A stretch of 14,186 bases of DNA, taken from NCBI GenBank assembly GCA_036526195.1, contig DATCYZ010000047.1:1-14186 (forward strand). Direction: 5' to 3'. The notes below the pieces were generated by a model. That model was not told the origin of the DNA, searched no databases, and saw only the letters and a program-made list of their open reading frames with translations. Below, one piece after another: positions 1 to 7,208 of this stretch (its first letter is position 1; each line of letters starts with the position of its first letter). The position numbers and the translations under genes were made by a program. The stretch comes from DATCYZ01 sp036526195 (GTDB lineage: Bacteria; Pseudomonadota; Gammaproteobacteria; Burkholderiales; SG8-39).

Positions 1-491
1 CGCACCGTCATCAGCGCGCGGATGCGGGTGCGCACCGCCGGCTGCGCCCAGTCGAGGTCGCCGACATGCCGGTAGCGCGGCCGGCCCTCGGGGTCGAGGA
101 TGAAGGTGGTGGGCAGGGCACGCGCGCCCCAGGCTCGCGCGGTGGTGGCGCCCGGATCGACCAGCAGCGCAAAACGCAGCGGCATGCGGTGGACGAAGGC
201 GCGCATGGCCTCGGGCGTTTCGCCGACGTTCACGGCGAGCACGACGAACGGCTCTGCCTCGAGCGAATCGGCGAGCGCCTGCAGGCTCGGCATCTCGGCC
301 CGGCAGGGCCCGCACCAGCTGGCCCAGAAGTTCACCAGCACCACCTTGCCGCGGTAATCCGCGAGCCGGTGGCGGGTCCCGTCCAGGGCATCGAGTTCGA
401 AGGGCGGCAGGCGTTCACCGCGCCACGGTTGCAGCGGCTGGGCCGCGGCAAGGAACGGTGCGGCCAGCAGCATCAGCAGGAGCAGGCGCAT
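1..491 (-). CDS. TlpA/ResA-family periplasmic thiol-disulfide oxidoreductase (C-terminus cut by window edge)
   Basis: Translation from the ATG at 491 gives 163 residues before the edge, with no stop reached. Residues 1-17 form a Leu/Ala-rich signal peptide (MRLLLLMLLAAPFLAAA) and the rest would be periplasmic. The thioredoxin-fold core is clear: DYRGKVVLVNFWASWCGPC at 45-63 holds the redox pair C60/C63 in the WCGPC form used by TlpA and ResA, and ALPTTF carries the cis-Pro (P127) that packs against the active site. Family members reduce disulfides in apo-cytochromes or in copper-centre proteins; the partner here cannot be told because the downstream gene lies outside the window. The gene follows the Ala/Lys-rich gene on the same strand, but two hairpins (512-581) lie between, so it may have its own promoter. 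Fold is certain, substrate is not. Confidence 0.92.
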   Translation of the reverse strand, partial: MRLLLLMLLAAPFLAAAQPLQPWRGERLPPFELDALDGTRHRLADYRGKVVLVNFWASWCGPCRAEMPSLQALADSLEAEPFVVLAVNVGETPEAMRAFVHRMPLRFALLVDPGATTARAWGARALPTTFILDPEGRPRYRHVGDLDWAQPAVRTRIRALMTV

Positions 492-511
492 GCGATCGTC
501 CCGGAAACGAC

Positions 512-540
512 AAGGGCCGGCGCAGTGCGCACCGGCCCTT
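512..540 (-). terminator. Hairpin upstream of the TlpA-like gene, possible terminator
   Basis: AAGGGCCGG (512-520) pairs perfectly with CCGGCCCTT (532-540) over an 11-base loop. Read on the minus strand it is followed by a weak, interrupted T run (TTGTCGTTT). It is the second of two hairpins after the Ala/Lys-rich gene, and most likely ends that transcript before the TlpA-like gene. Confidence 0.5.
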
Positions 541-556
541 GCATGGTAACGCCTTG

Positions 557-581
557 GCAGGGGCGGCTGGGCCGCCCCTGC
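557..581 (-). terminator. Perfect 11-bp hairpin right after the Ala/Lys-rich gene
   Basis: GCAGGGGCGGC (557-567) pairs with GCCGCCCCTGC (571-581) over a 3-base loop, beginning four bases past the stop codon of the minus-strand gene. There is no T tract behind it, so it may be an RNA-protecting 3' end, or may act together with the hairpin at 512-540. Confidence 0.5.
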
Positions 582-585
582 AGCC

Positions 586-879
586 TCAGCTGGCCTTCTC
601 TGCGTCAGTCTTCTTGGCCTTCTTGGCCTTCTTCGCCTTCTTGGCCTTTTTCTCGCCCTTGGCCTTCTTCTCGCCCTTGGCGCTCATGGCCTTCTTTTCC
701 GTCTTGGCTTCGGCGGCGGCGGGCTGCGCCGGGGTCGCCGGGGTCGCAGCGGCAGCGGGGGCGGCTGCGGGCGTCGCCGGGGTCGCCGGCGTCGCCGGGG
801 TGGCCTTGGTGGCCTGGGCCAGCGCGGCGCCCGAGAACGTGGCCGCAATCAGGACGGCGATGAGTCTTTGCTTGAGCAT
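586..879 (-). CDS. Exported Ala/Pro/Lys-rich low-complexity protein (acid-shock Asr-like)
   Basis: A 97-residue protein in three blocks. Residues 1-21 are a typical signal peptide ending ALA, with cleavage expected before Q22. Residues 23-53 are Ala/Thr/Pro-rich, with four tandem TPA units (27-38). Residues 58-95 are strongly basic, built of KGEKKA and AKK units with about 18 lysines. The ATG at 879 is preferred over an in-frame ATG at 885 because AAAAGGA then sits at normal Shine-Dalgarno distance; from 885 it would be too close. The design (signal peptide plus short Lys/Ala repeats) recalls enterobacterial acid-shock protein Asr, a periplasmic, intrinsically disordered polycation, but low-complexity resemblance is weak evidence of homology. 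A histone-H1-like DNA binder is less likely given the signal peptide. The ORF can be extended upstream to 1956, but that part is the antisense of two real genes. Confidence 0.75.
   Translation of the reverse strand: MLKQRLIAVLIAATFSGAALAQATKATPATPATPATPAAAPAAAATPATPAQPAAAEAKTEKKAMSAKGEKKAKGEKKAKKAKKAKKAKKTDAEKAS
611..682 (-). repeat. Tandem 9-bp and 18-bp units encoding the Lys-rich tail
   Basis: On the plus strand TTCTTGGCC (one change in the third copy) repeats four times at 611-646, encoding AKK units. Two 18-base units (647-664 and 665-682) follow and encode KGEKKA. Near-identical codons in each unit point to expansion by slippage or unequal recombination. Confidence 0.75.
766..801 (-). 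repeat. Tandem 9-bp units encoding TPA repeats
   Basis: Four copies of a GTCGCCGGG-like 9-mer on the plus strand encode Thr-Pro-Ala four times, just after the signal peptide of the small exported protein. The copies differ only at a few third positions. Confidence 0.7.
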
Positions 880-907
880 GGTCATTTCCTTTTCGAGTGT
901 GGCGCAT

Positions 908-921
908 GCCCGGAAACGGGC
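908..921. other. Small GNRA-type hairpin in the intergenic leader
   Basis: GCCCG-GAAA-CGGGC is a perfect 5-bp stem with a four-base loop, about 29 bases upstream of the small exported protein gene and inside its likely 5' leader. Role unknown. Confidence 0.35.
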
Positions 922-994
922 GTCGCACGGCAAATAACGCATCAGCGTCGCCGCGGTTGACCGCCGGCGATCGGGCGCGGCAGGCGCGGGCCGA

Positions 995-1000
995 TAGAAT
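995..1000 (+). promoter_or_regulatory. -10 element (TAGAAT) of the chaC-like gene
   Basis: TAGAAT differs from the sigma-70 -10 consensus at one position and ends eight bases before the ATG at 1009, so transcription should begin at or within one or two bases of the start codon. No convincing -35 box lies 16-18 bases upstream (a TTGACC at 957-962 is too far), and there is no Shine-Dalgarno sequence. Confidence 0.5.
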
Positions 1001-1008
1001 CGCCGCCC

Positions 1009-1596
1009 ATGACGCTGCAGGAGTTCATCGCCCAGGCGCCGCGGGATGTTGAGTGGGTGTTCGGCTATGCCTCGCTGATGTGGGCGCCGGGATTCCGCGC
1101 CCCGGAACAGGCGGTCGCGACGGCACATGGCTACCACCGGGCGCTTTGCATCTACTCCCACACCCATCGCGGCACGCCCGCGGTCCCGGGCCTGGTCATG
1201 GGGCTGTGCCGGGGCGGCGCCTGCCGTGGCGTGGCCTTTCGCCTGCCCGCCGCCGGGCGGCGGGCGGTGCTGGAGATGCTCTGGCGGCGCGAAATGGGCA
1301 ACCGGGTCTACCAGGTGCGCCGGTTGAAGCTGCGCCTCGCCGACGACCGACGGGTGCATGGCCTCGCCTTCGTGGCGGACCCGCACCACCGACAGTTCGC
1401 CGGCGACCTGCGGCCCGCGCGCAGCGCGCGGCTGGTGGCGCAGGGCGTGGGCGACCGCGGCCCGAACATCGAGTACCTCGACCAGACGCTCGCCCACATG
1501 CGCGAGATCGGCGTGCCGGACCTGCGCCTTGAGGCGGTGCTCGAGCGGGTGCGCGCGTTGCACCGGCGCGCGCGAACAGGCGAGAATCGGGCATGA
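1009..1596 (+). CDS. ChaC-like gamma-glutamylcyclotransferase
   Basis: A 195-residue protein of usual ChaC length. Family marks in order: the substrate-loop motif FGYASLMW at 18-25; SHTHRGTPAVPGLVMGL at 50-66, which matches the ChaC HRGTP..PG segment; and the catalytic glutamate E95 in LWRREM (91-96), followed by a conserved Tyr (101). ChaC enzymes act in the cytosol and split glutathione into 5-oxoproline and Cys-Gly. The start at 1009 is supported by a -10 box just upstream and by the motif spacing. Its TGA overlaps the ATG of the VOC gene (ATGA at 1593-1596), so the two are co-translated. Glutathione as substrate is inferred from the family; activity on other gamma-glutamyl peptides is possible. 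Confidence 0.9.
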   Translation: MTLQEFIAQAPRDVEWVFGYASLMWAPGFRAPEQAVATAHGYHRALCIYSHTHRGTPAVPGLVMGLCRGGACRGVAFRLPAAGRRAVLEMLWRREMGNRVYQVRRLKLRLADDRRVHGLAFVADPHHRQFAGDLRPARSARLVAQGVGDRGPNIEYLDQTLAHMREIGVPDLRLEAVLERVRALHRRARTGENRA

Positions 1597-2450
1597 ACAC
1601 GCCCCCGCTATGGCCCGCGCGCCTGCACCACCTTCGTCGCGACAGTCCCGATCCGGAGCGCCTGGCGCAGTGGTACGCGCGCCTGCTCGGCGACGCCCTC
1701 GAGCCGCTTGCGGCGGACACCTGGTGCGTGGGCGGACCCGGGCGGGTGCTGGTGGTCGGCAAGGGCGCGGCCGCGACGGTGCCGTGGTTTGCCATCGAGG
1801 CACGCGACGCGGCGCATCTCGCCGCCATCCGGCGCGGGTACGAAGCCGCGGGGCTGGAGGCAAAGGCGTCGCCGTCGCCGCTGTTTCGCGACGCCGCCTT
1901 TGCGATCGTCGACCCGGACGGGCGGCAGGTGGTATTCGGCCTGTCGGGCGGCGCATCCGGCATCGGCGCCGGCGCGCCGTCCCTGCCCGGACGACTGCAG
2001 CATTTCGTCTGTGCCACCACGCAACTGGAGGCGATGACCGGCTTCTATCGCGACCGCCTCGGCCTGCTCGAGTCGGACCGGGTCCTCGAAGCCGGCGACG
2101 CGGGCCAGGCCCTGACGGCCGCCTTCCTGCGCTCGGACCCGGAGCACCACAGCTTTGCCGCCTTCCGCGCGCCCGAGGCGCGCGCCGACCACCACTGCTA
2201 CGAAACGCCGGGCTGGATGTCGATCCGCGACTGGGCCGATCGCATGGGCGATCTGCGCATCCCGCTGTGGTGGGGGCCCGGGCGACACGGTCCGGGCAAC
2301 AATCTCTTTTTCATGATCGAGGACCCGGACGGCCACAAGGTCGAGTTCTCCGCGGAACTCGAACTGATGCCACCGCAGGTCGCCGCGCGCAGCTGGCCGC
2401 ACGAGGACCGCACGCTCAACCTCTGGGGCAACGCCTGGATGCGGTCCTAG
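1593..2450 (+). CDS. Two-module VOC protein, extradiol-dioxygenase-like with the catalytic Tyr missing
   Basis: 285 residues with two vicinal-oxygen-chelate modules: about 11-118 (degenerate, no metal Glu in DPDGRQVVFG) and about 135-255. Aligned by eye to BphC-type extradiol dioxygenases, the second module keeps the metal triad H137, H200 and E251 (counterparts of BphC H146, H210, E260, with almost the same spacing), the acid/base H186 (H195) and H232 (H241, in GRHGPGN). The PROSITE-like signature H-x7-[LIVMF]-Y...DPxG...E is present except that Tyr (BphC Y250) is Met at 241. Extradiol enzymes cleave catechol rings with Fe(II) and O2; the Met casts doubt on classical activity, so a different VOC reaction is possible. 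The gene overlaps chaC by four bases and is likely co-translated. Nothing nearby suggests an aromatic pathway. Confidence 0.85.
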   Translation: MNTPPLWPARLHHLRRDSPDPERLAQWYARLLGDALEPLAADTWCVGGPGRVLVVGKGAAATVPWFAIEARDAAHLAAIRRGYEAAGLEAKASPSPLFRDAAFAIVDPDGRQVVFGLSGGASGIGAGAPSLPGRLQHFVCATTQLEAMTGFYRDRLGLLESDRVLEAGDAGQALTAAFLRSDPEHHSFAAFRAPEARADHHCYETPGWMSIRDWADRMGDLRIPLWWGPGRHGPGNNLFFMIEDPDGHKVEFSAELELMPPQVAARSWPHEDRTLNLWGNAWMRS

Positions 2451-2465
2451 AAGAGGGGAAGCTGA

Positions 2466-2487
2466 AGAAGGGGTCTGCCCCCTTTTT
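2466..2487. repeat. GGGGTC/GACCCC palindrome, copy 1 (loop variant)
   Basis: AAGGGG-TCTGC-CCCCTTTTT: same hairpin as the other copies, with one A-to-C change in the central TCTGA. The stem still pairs and it carries a T run for the plus strand, so it can also end the chaC-VOC transcript, whose stop is 16 bases upstream. Confidence 0.8.
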
Positions 2488-2518
2488 GCTGGAATCGGGA
2501 TGAAGCGCCGCGTCGCGG

Positions 2519-2541
2519 AAAAAGGGGTCTGACCCCTTTTT
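2519..2541. repeat. GGGGTC/GACCCC palindrome, copy 2 (perfect, bidirectional terminator)
   Basis: A perfect 11-bp inverted repeat around a single T: AAAAAGGGGTC, T, GACCCCTTTTT. It forms a terminator-like hairpin with a U tract on either strand. It abuts the TAG of the MalY-like gene with no base between and lies between two convergent genes. Confidence 0.85.
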
Positions 2542-3666
2542 CTAAGCCGTCATCCGCTCCAGGGCCTCGGCCAGCCGCGCGCGCTGGGTGCCGAAATTGA
2601 GGCGCGCGAAGCCCGGCGCGCCGAACTGCGCACCCGGGGAGATGGCAACGCCGCGCTTGAGGAAGTACGCCTGCAGGTCGGCCTCCTCGAGCGCACTGCA
2701 GTCGATCCACGCGAGATAGGTCGCTTCGACGTGCGCCATGGTCATGCCGGTGGCCTTCGCGATGGTGCGCTCGACCAGGTCGCGGTTCTCGCGCAGGTAG
2801 GCGAGCTGTGCCGCGAGCCAGTCGGCGCCGTCGCGATACGCCGCCAGCGCGCCGATGTAGCCGAACACCGCAGGGTCGTGCACGGTAGCGTGGTGGTCGA
2901 CGCTGAAGGCGGCGCGCAGCTTCGCATCCTCGATGATCGCCCAGGCGCAGCCGGACCCGGGAAAGTTGAAGCTCTTGTTGGGCGAGGCGAGCGTCACGGT
3001 ACGCCTCGAGACCTCCGGCGCAAGGCTGGCGATCGGGATGTGCGGCTTGCCCTCGTCGAGCAGCAGGTCGGCATGGATCTCGTCCGAAAGAATGACGAGA
3101 TCGTGCTTCTCGGCGAGCGCGGCGAGGCGCGCGAGTTCGTCGCGCGTGAAGATGGTGCCGCCGGGATTCTGCGGGTTGCACAGGAACAGCAGCCGGCTCG
3201 AGGCGCGCACCGCCTTTGCCAGCCGGTCCTCGTCGAACACCCAGCGCCCGGCCTGCAGCACCAGCGGCACGTCGTCGTGCGCGCGCGAGGCGAGTTGCAC
3301 GGCACGCTTGAAATGATGGTAGATCGGCGTCGGCACCAGCGCGTGCTCGTCGGGTGCGCAGAGGTGGCGCGCGGCAAGGTGCAGGCCAGGCACCACGCCG
3401 GGCAGCACGACGATCCAGGACGGCTCGATCTTCCAGCCGTACAGGCGCCCCATGCGCTCGACGATCGCCTCGCGCAGCGCGTCCGGGAACGCGCTGTAGC
3501 CGAAGATGCCGTGCTCGAGGCGCGCAGCAAAGGCGTCGACGAGGGCCGGCGGCGCGCGAAAGTCGGTGTCGGCGACCCACAGCGGGATCACGTCGCCCGG
3601 ATAGCGGTCCCAGCGGGTGCTCCAGGTGCCGGCGCAGTCGACCGGCGCGTCGAAATCGAATTTCAT
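2542..3666 (-). CDS. MalY/PatB-family PLP-dependent aminotransferase (C-S beta-lyase type)
   Basis: A 374-residue fold-type I PLP enzyme of normal family length. Visible marks: PLWVADTDF (28-36), the MalY/PatB N-terminal signature; GVVPGLH (90-96); NPQNPGG (164-170); SDEIHADL (194-201), with D195 facing the pyridine nitrogen; Schiff-base lysine K231 in SPNKSFNFPG; and carboxylate-binding R355 in ARLNFGT. MalY/PatB enzymes cleave cystathionine or cysteine conjugates to a thiol, pyruvate and ammonia, and some have side roles in regulation. The ATG at 3666 has GGGGA five bases ahead. It is the last gene of a same-strand run tyrS, MBL hydrolase, this gene (24-base gap to the MBL gene). Its stop codon directly touches a palindromic repeat that should act as its terminator. 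Cystathionine as substrate is inferred only. Confidence 0.9.
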   Translation of the reverse strand: MKFDFDAPVDCAGTWSTRWDRYPGDVIPLWVADTDFRAPPALVDAFAARLEHGIFGYSAFPDALREAIVERMGRLYGWKIEPSWIVVLPGVVPGLHLAARHLCAPDEHALVPTPIYHHFKRAVQLASRAHDDVPLVLQAGRWVFDEDRLAKAVRASSRLLFLCNPQNPGGTIFTRDELARLAALAEKHDLVILSDEIHADLLLDEGKPHIPIASLAPEVSRRTVTLASPNKSFNFPGSGCAWAIIEDAKLRAAFSVDHHATVHDPAVFGYIGALAAYRDGADWLAAQLAYLRENRDLVERTIAKATGMTMAHVEATYLAWIDCSALEEADLQAYFLKRGVAISPGAQFGAPGFARLNFGTQRARLAEALERMTA

Positions 3667-3690
3667 CGTGTCCCCGGTTCGGGCGCCTGC

Positions 3691-4476
3691 TCAGTCCAGC
3701 CGCAGGGCGATGCCCTGCAGCGCGGGCGAGGGCGCCGGGTACTGCTCGAACACCAGCGGATCGTGCCCCGGGATGATGTGCGATGGCCATTCGGCCAGCG
3801 TGCGCATCTTGCGATAACCCTCGACCATCTCGGCCACCGACCAGACGATCGGGAACGGCCGCACCTCGCCCATGTTGGCGTAGAAGTGCGTCGCGTCCGA
3901 GGCGAGCAGCACCCAGCCGCGCCGCGTCATGACGCGCACCGCCTGGATGCCCATGGTGTGCCCGCCGATCAGGTGCAGCGAAATTCCGGGGTGCAGCTCG
4001 GCGTCGCCGTCATGGAACTGCACCCGCCCGCGGTACACCTCGCGCACCATGCCGACCACGTCCTCGACTTCGTACGCGCCGCTGAACACGTCGTGGCACA
4101 TGTGCCGGCCCGTGGCGTACTGCATCTCGCGGTCCTGCAGGTGGAAGGTGGCGGCGGGAAACAGGTCGAAGTTGCCGATGTGGTCGTAGTGCAGGTGGGT
4201 GACGATCACCTCGGGCACCTCGGCCGCCTCGACCCCGAGCAGGCGCAGGCCTTCGCTCGGGCAGCGGATGTGGTGGCGCTGCCGCTTGGCCGCCATCGCC
4301 GCGTTGAAGCCGGTGTCGACCACCAGCGTGCGCCCCGCGCCGCACACCAGCCAGACGAAGTAGTCGAGCGGCATCGGCCCGTCGTGCGGATCGCCATGGA
4401 TGAAGCTTTCGGCGCGGCGACGGTCATGGTGCGCGTACTTGATCGCGTAGATCTCGTATTCAGGCAGCTTGGTCAT
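3691..4476 (-). CDS. Metallo-beta-lactamase-fold hydrolase of the N-acyl-homoserine lactonase (AiiA/AttM) type
   Basis: 261 residues. The dinuclear zinc site is complete: HLHYDH at 94-99 gives H94, H96, D98 and H99; H173 is in GGHTMG; the bridging D194 is in SDATHFY; H238 is in PGHDP. Order and spacing match AiiA (H104/H106/D108/H109, H169, D191, H235), and Y199 near D194 could take the part of AiiA's catalytic Tyr. There is no signal peptide, so it is cytoplasmic. Lactonase activity, perhaps on acyl-homoserine lactones, is the usual annotation, but many relatives act on other lactones or thioesters and the substrate is open. The start at 4476 is supported by GAGGGG seven bases ahead. It begins 13 bases after the tyrS stop and ends 24 bases before the MalY-like gene, so it is probably co-transcribed with both. 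Confidence 0.85.
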   Translation of the reverse strand: MTKLPEYEIYAIKYAHHDRRRAESFIHGDPHDGPMPLDYFVWLVCGAGRTLVVDTGFNAAMAAKRQRHHIRCPSEGLRLLGVEAAEVPEVIVTHLHYDHIGNFDLFPAATFHLQDREMQYATGRHMCHDVFSGAYEVEDVVGMVREVYRGRVQFHDGDAELHPGISLHLIGGHTMGIQAVRVMTRRGWVLLASDATHFYANMGEVRPFPIVWSVAEMVEGYRKMRTLAEWPSHIIPGHDPLVFEQYPAPSPALQGIALRLD

Positions 4477-4489
4477 TGTTCGCCCCTCA

Positions 4490-5689
<1,200 letters not shown>

Positions 5690-5705
5690 GTCGATGGGGC
5701 GTGAG

Positions 5706-5730
5706 CGCCGGGCAGGCTTCGCGCCCGGCG
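5706..5730 (-). promoter_or_regulatory. GC-rich hairpin in the tyrS leader
   Basis: CGCCGGGC (5706-5713) pairs perfectly with GCCCGGCG (5723-5730) over a 9-base loop, 16 bases upstream of the tyrS ATG, which has no Shine-Dalgarno of its own. The hairpin lies in the transcribed leader if transcription starts further up in 5690-5824. It does not look like a T-box: the region is too short and no T-box core sequence is seen. The rest of this 135-base divergent region shows no confident promoter; TATAGC at 5808-5813 and TACACT at 5742-5747 are weak -10 candidates for the M23 gene. Confidence 0.35.
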
Positions 5731-5824
5731 GCTTTCTTTGTTACACTGCGCACCGCCTCAGGAAACTGCGGCAGGCACCTGAATAATTTGGGTTTTCAGC
5801 GGCGGATTATAGCCCCTAAGAAGA

Positions 5825-7180
5825 GTGCGAGAAGACCAACTCCACCAGCCGGGCAGCCTGGCCCGAAGCCTGCAGGGCGGCGCTGCGGGCCGTTCGGCAT
5901 GGCCCCTGCGCGCGGCTCGGCCGGGCGGCACGCGCATCATCCGGCGCGCCCTGATGGCCGCCCTGGCGCTTTCCGGAATGATGGCTGCCTTTGCCACCAT
6001 GGCGCCCGATCCGCACGACCCCATGCTGACCCCGGGCCAGGTGGTGCGCGAGGCCTATCCGGTGCCGCAGGAATCGCCAACGTCCGGGGATACAAGATTC
6101 GTGCGCGAGGAACGCCTCGGTCGCGGCGAGACGCTCGGCGCGTTGTTGAACCGGCTCGGCGTCGAGGACGAGGAATCGCGCAAGCTGCTTCGCCTCGGGA
6201 CGCTGCGCCAGTTGCGTCCCGGCGCCGCGCTTCGCACCGAATCGGATGCCGAGGGCCGCTTGCTCGGACTTGCCGCCTCGCTCGGACGCGAGTCCGCATT
6301 GACCGTCGTTCCCGGCAGTGACGGTTACCGGGTCAGCACCGACCCCCTCGCCCTGCAGACCGTGACGCTGCTGCGCGGCGGCGAGATCCGCAGTTCCTTG
6401 TTCGCGGCCACGGATGCGGCGGACATCCCGGATGCCATCGCGATCCAGATGGCCGAGATGTTCGGTGGCGACATCGACTTCCATCGTGACCTGCGACGCG
6501 GCGACCGGTTCAGCGTGATCTACGAGATGCACTACCACCTCGGCCGGCCGGTGAGTTCGGGGCGCGTGCTGGCGGCGGAATTCATCAACCAGAAGAAGGT
6601 GCTGCGCGCGGTGTACTACGAAGGCGGCGCCGGCAAGGGGGGGTATTACGCGCCGGACGGCAAGAACCTGCGCAAGGCGTTCCTGCGTTCGCCGCTCGAG
6701 TTCTCCCGCGTCAGCTCCGGGTTCGGCATGCGCCGCCATCCCTTCCTGAAGACCTGGCGCGCGCACCGCGGCGTCGATTACGCGGCCCCGAGCGGCACGC
6801 GCGTGCGGGCGGTGGGTGACGGCATCGTGGAGTTCGCCGGCAGGAAGGGCGGCTACGGCAACGTGGTGATCCTGCGCCACAACGGCCAGAACTCGACCCT
6901 CTATGCGCACCTGAGCGGCTTCGCCAAGGGCATCCGGCGCGGTGCACGGGTGTCCCAGGCCGAGACCATCGGCAGTGTCGGGAGCACCGGCTGGGCAACC
7001 GGCCCGCACCTGCACTACGAGTTCCGGGTCGGCGGCGAGGCGCGCAATCCGCTCGCCATGACACTTCCCGCAGCGCTGCCGGTGCCGCGCGAAGAACTCC
7101 CGCGCTTCCGCGCGATCGCCGCGCCGCTCGCGGCCCAGCTCGAGTTGCTCGTCGATACGCAGCTCGCGGCGCTGGAGTAG
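5825..7180 (+). CDS. Membrane-anchored M23 (LytM-type) peptidoglycan endopeptidase, MepM/YebA-like
   Basis: 451 residues from a GTG start. Residues 1-41 are basic and cytosolic, 42-60 form a single signal-anchor helix, and the rest is periplasmic. A LysM-like segment follows (GRGETLGALLNRLGV, 99-113), then a Csd3-type middle domain (about 165-290), then the M23 peptidase: H314 and D318 in HRGVD with H397 bind zinc, H362 (YAH) and H395 (GPHLHYE) complete the active site. None is missing, so an active enzyme cutting peptidoglycan cross-links is expected, as for MepM in cell-wall growth. The start is uncertain: AAGAAGA sits right against the GTG, and the next in-frame ATG (5954) would remove the cytosolic part and leave the anchor. 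anmK follows after 28 bases, so the two are likely one operon; a bactofilin gene is nearby. Confidence 0.9.
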   Translation: MREDQLHQPGSLARSLQGGAAGRSAWPLRAARPGGTRIIRRALMAALALSGMMAAFATMAPDPHDPMLTPGQVVREAYPVPQESPTSGDTRFVREERLGRGETLGALLNRLGVEDEESRKLLRLGTLRQLRPGAALRTESDAEGRLLGLAASLGRESALTVVPGSDGYRVSTDPLALQTVTLLRGGEIRSSLFAATDAADIPDAIAIQMAEMFGGDIDFHRDLRRGDRFSVIYEMHYHLGRPVSSGRVLAAEFINQKKVLRAVYYEGGAGKGGYYAPDGKNLRKAFLRSPLEFSRVSSGFGMRRHPFLKTWRAHRGVDYAAPSGTRVRAVGDGIVEFAGRKGGYGNVVILRHNGQNSTLYAHLSGFAKGIRRGARVSQAETIGSVGSTGWATGPHLHYEFRVGGEARNPLAMTLPAALPVPREELPRFRAIAAPLAAQLELLVDTQLAALE

Positions 7181-7208
7181 GCCCGGCGCCCGGCGCGGGC
7201 CAAAGACC

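Noticed and set aside
586..1956. Extended 456-residue form of the Ala/Lys-rich protein
   Set aside because: The extension is antisense to the ChaC-like and VOC genes; the signal peptide and Shine-Dalgarno support the start at 879.
5690..5824. T-box riboswitch ahead of tyrS
   Set aside because: The region is only 135 bases and is shared with a divergent gene; there is no T-box core motif or specifier stem, only one GC hairpin.
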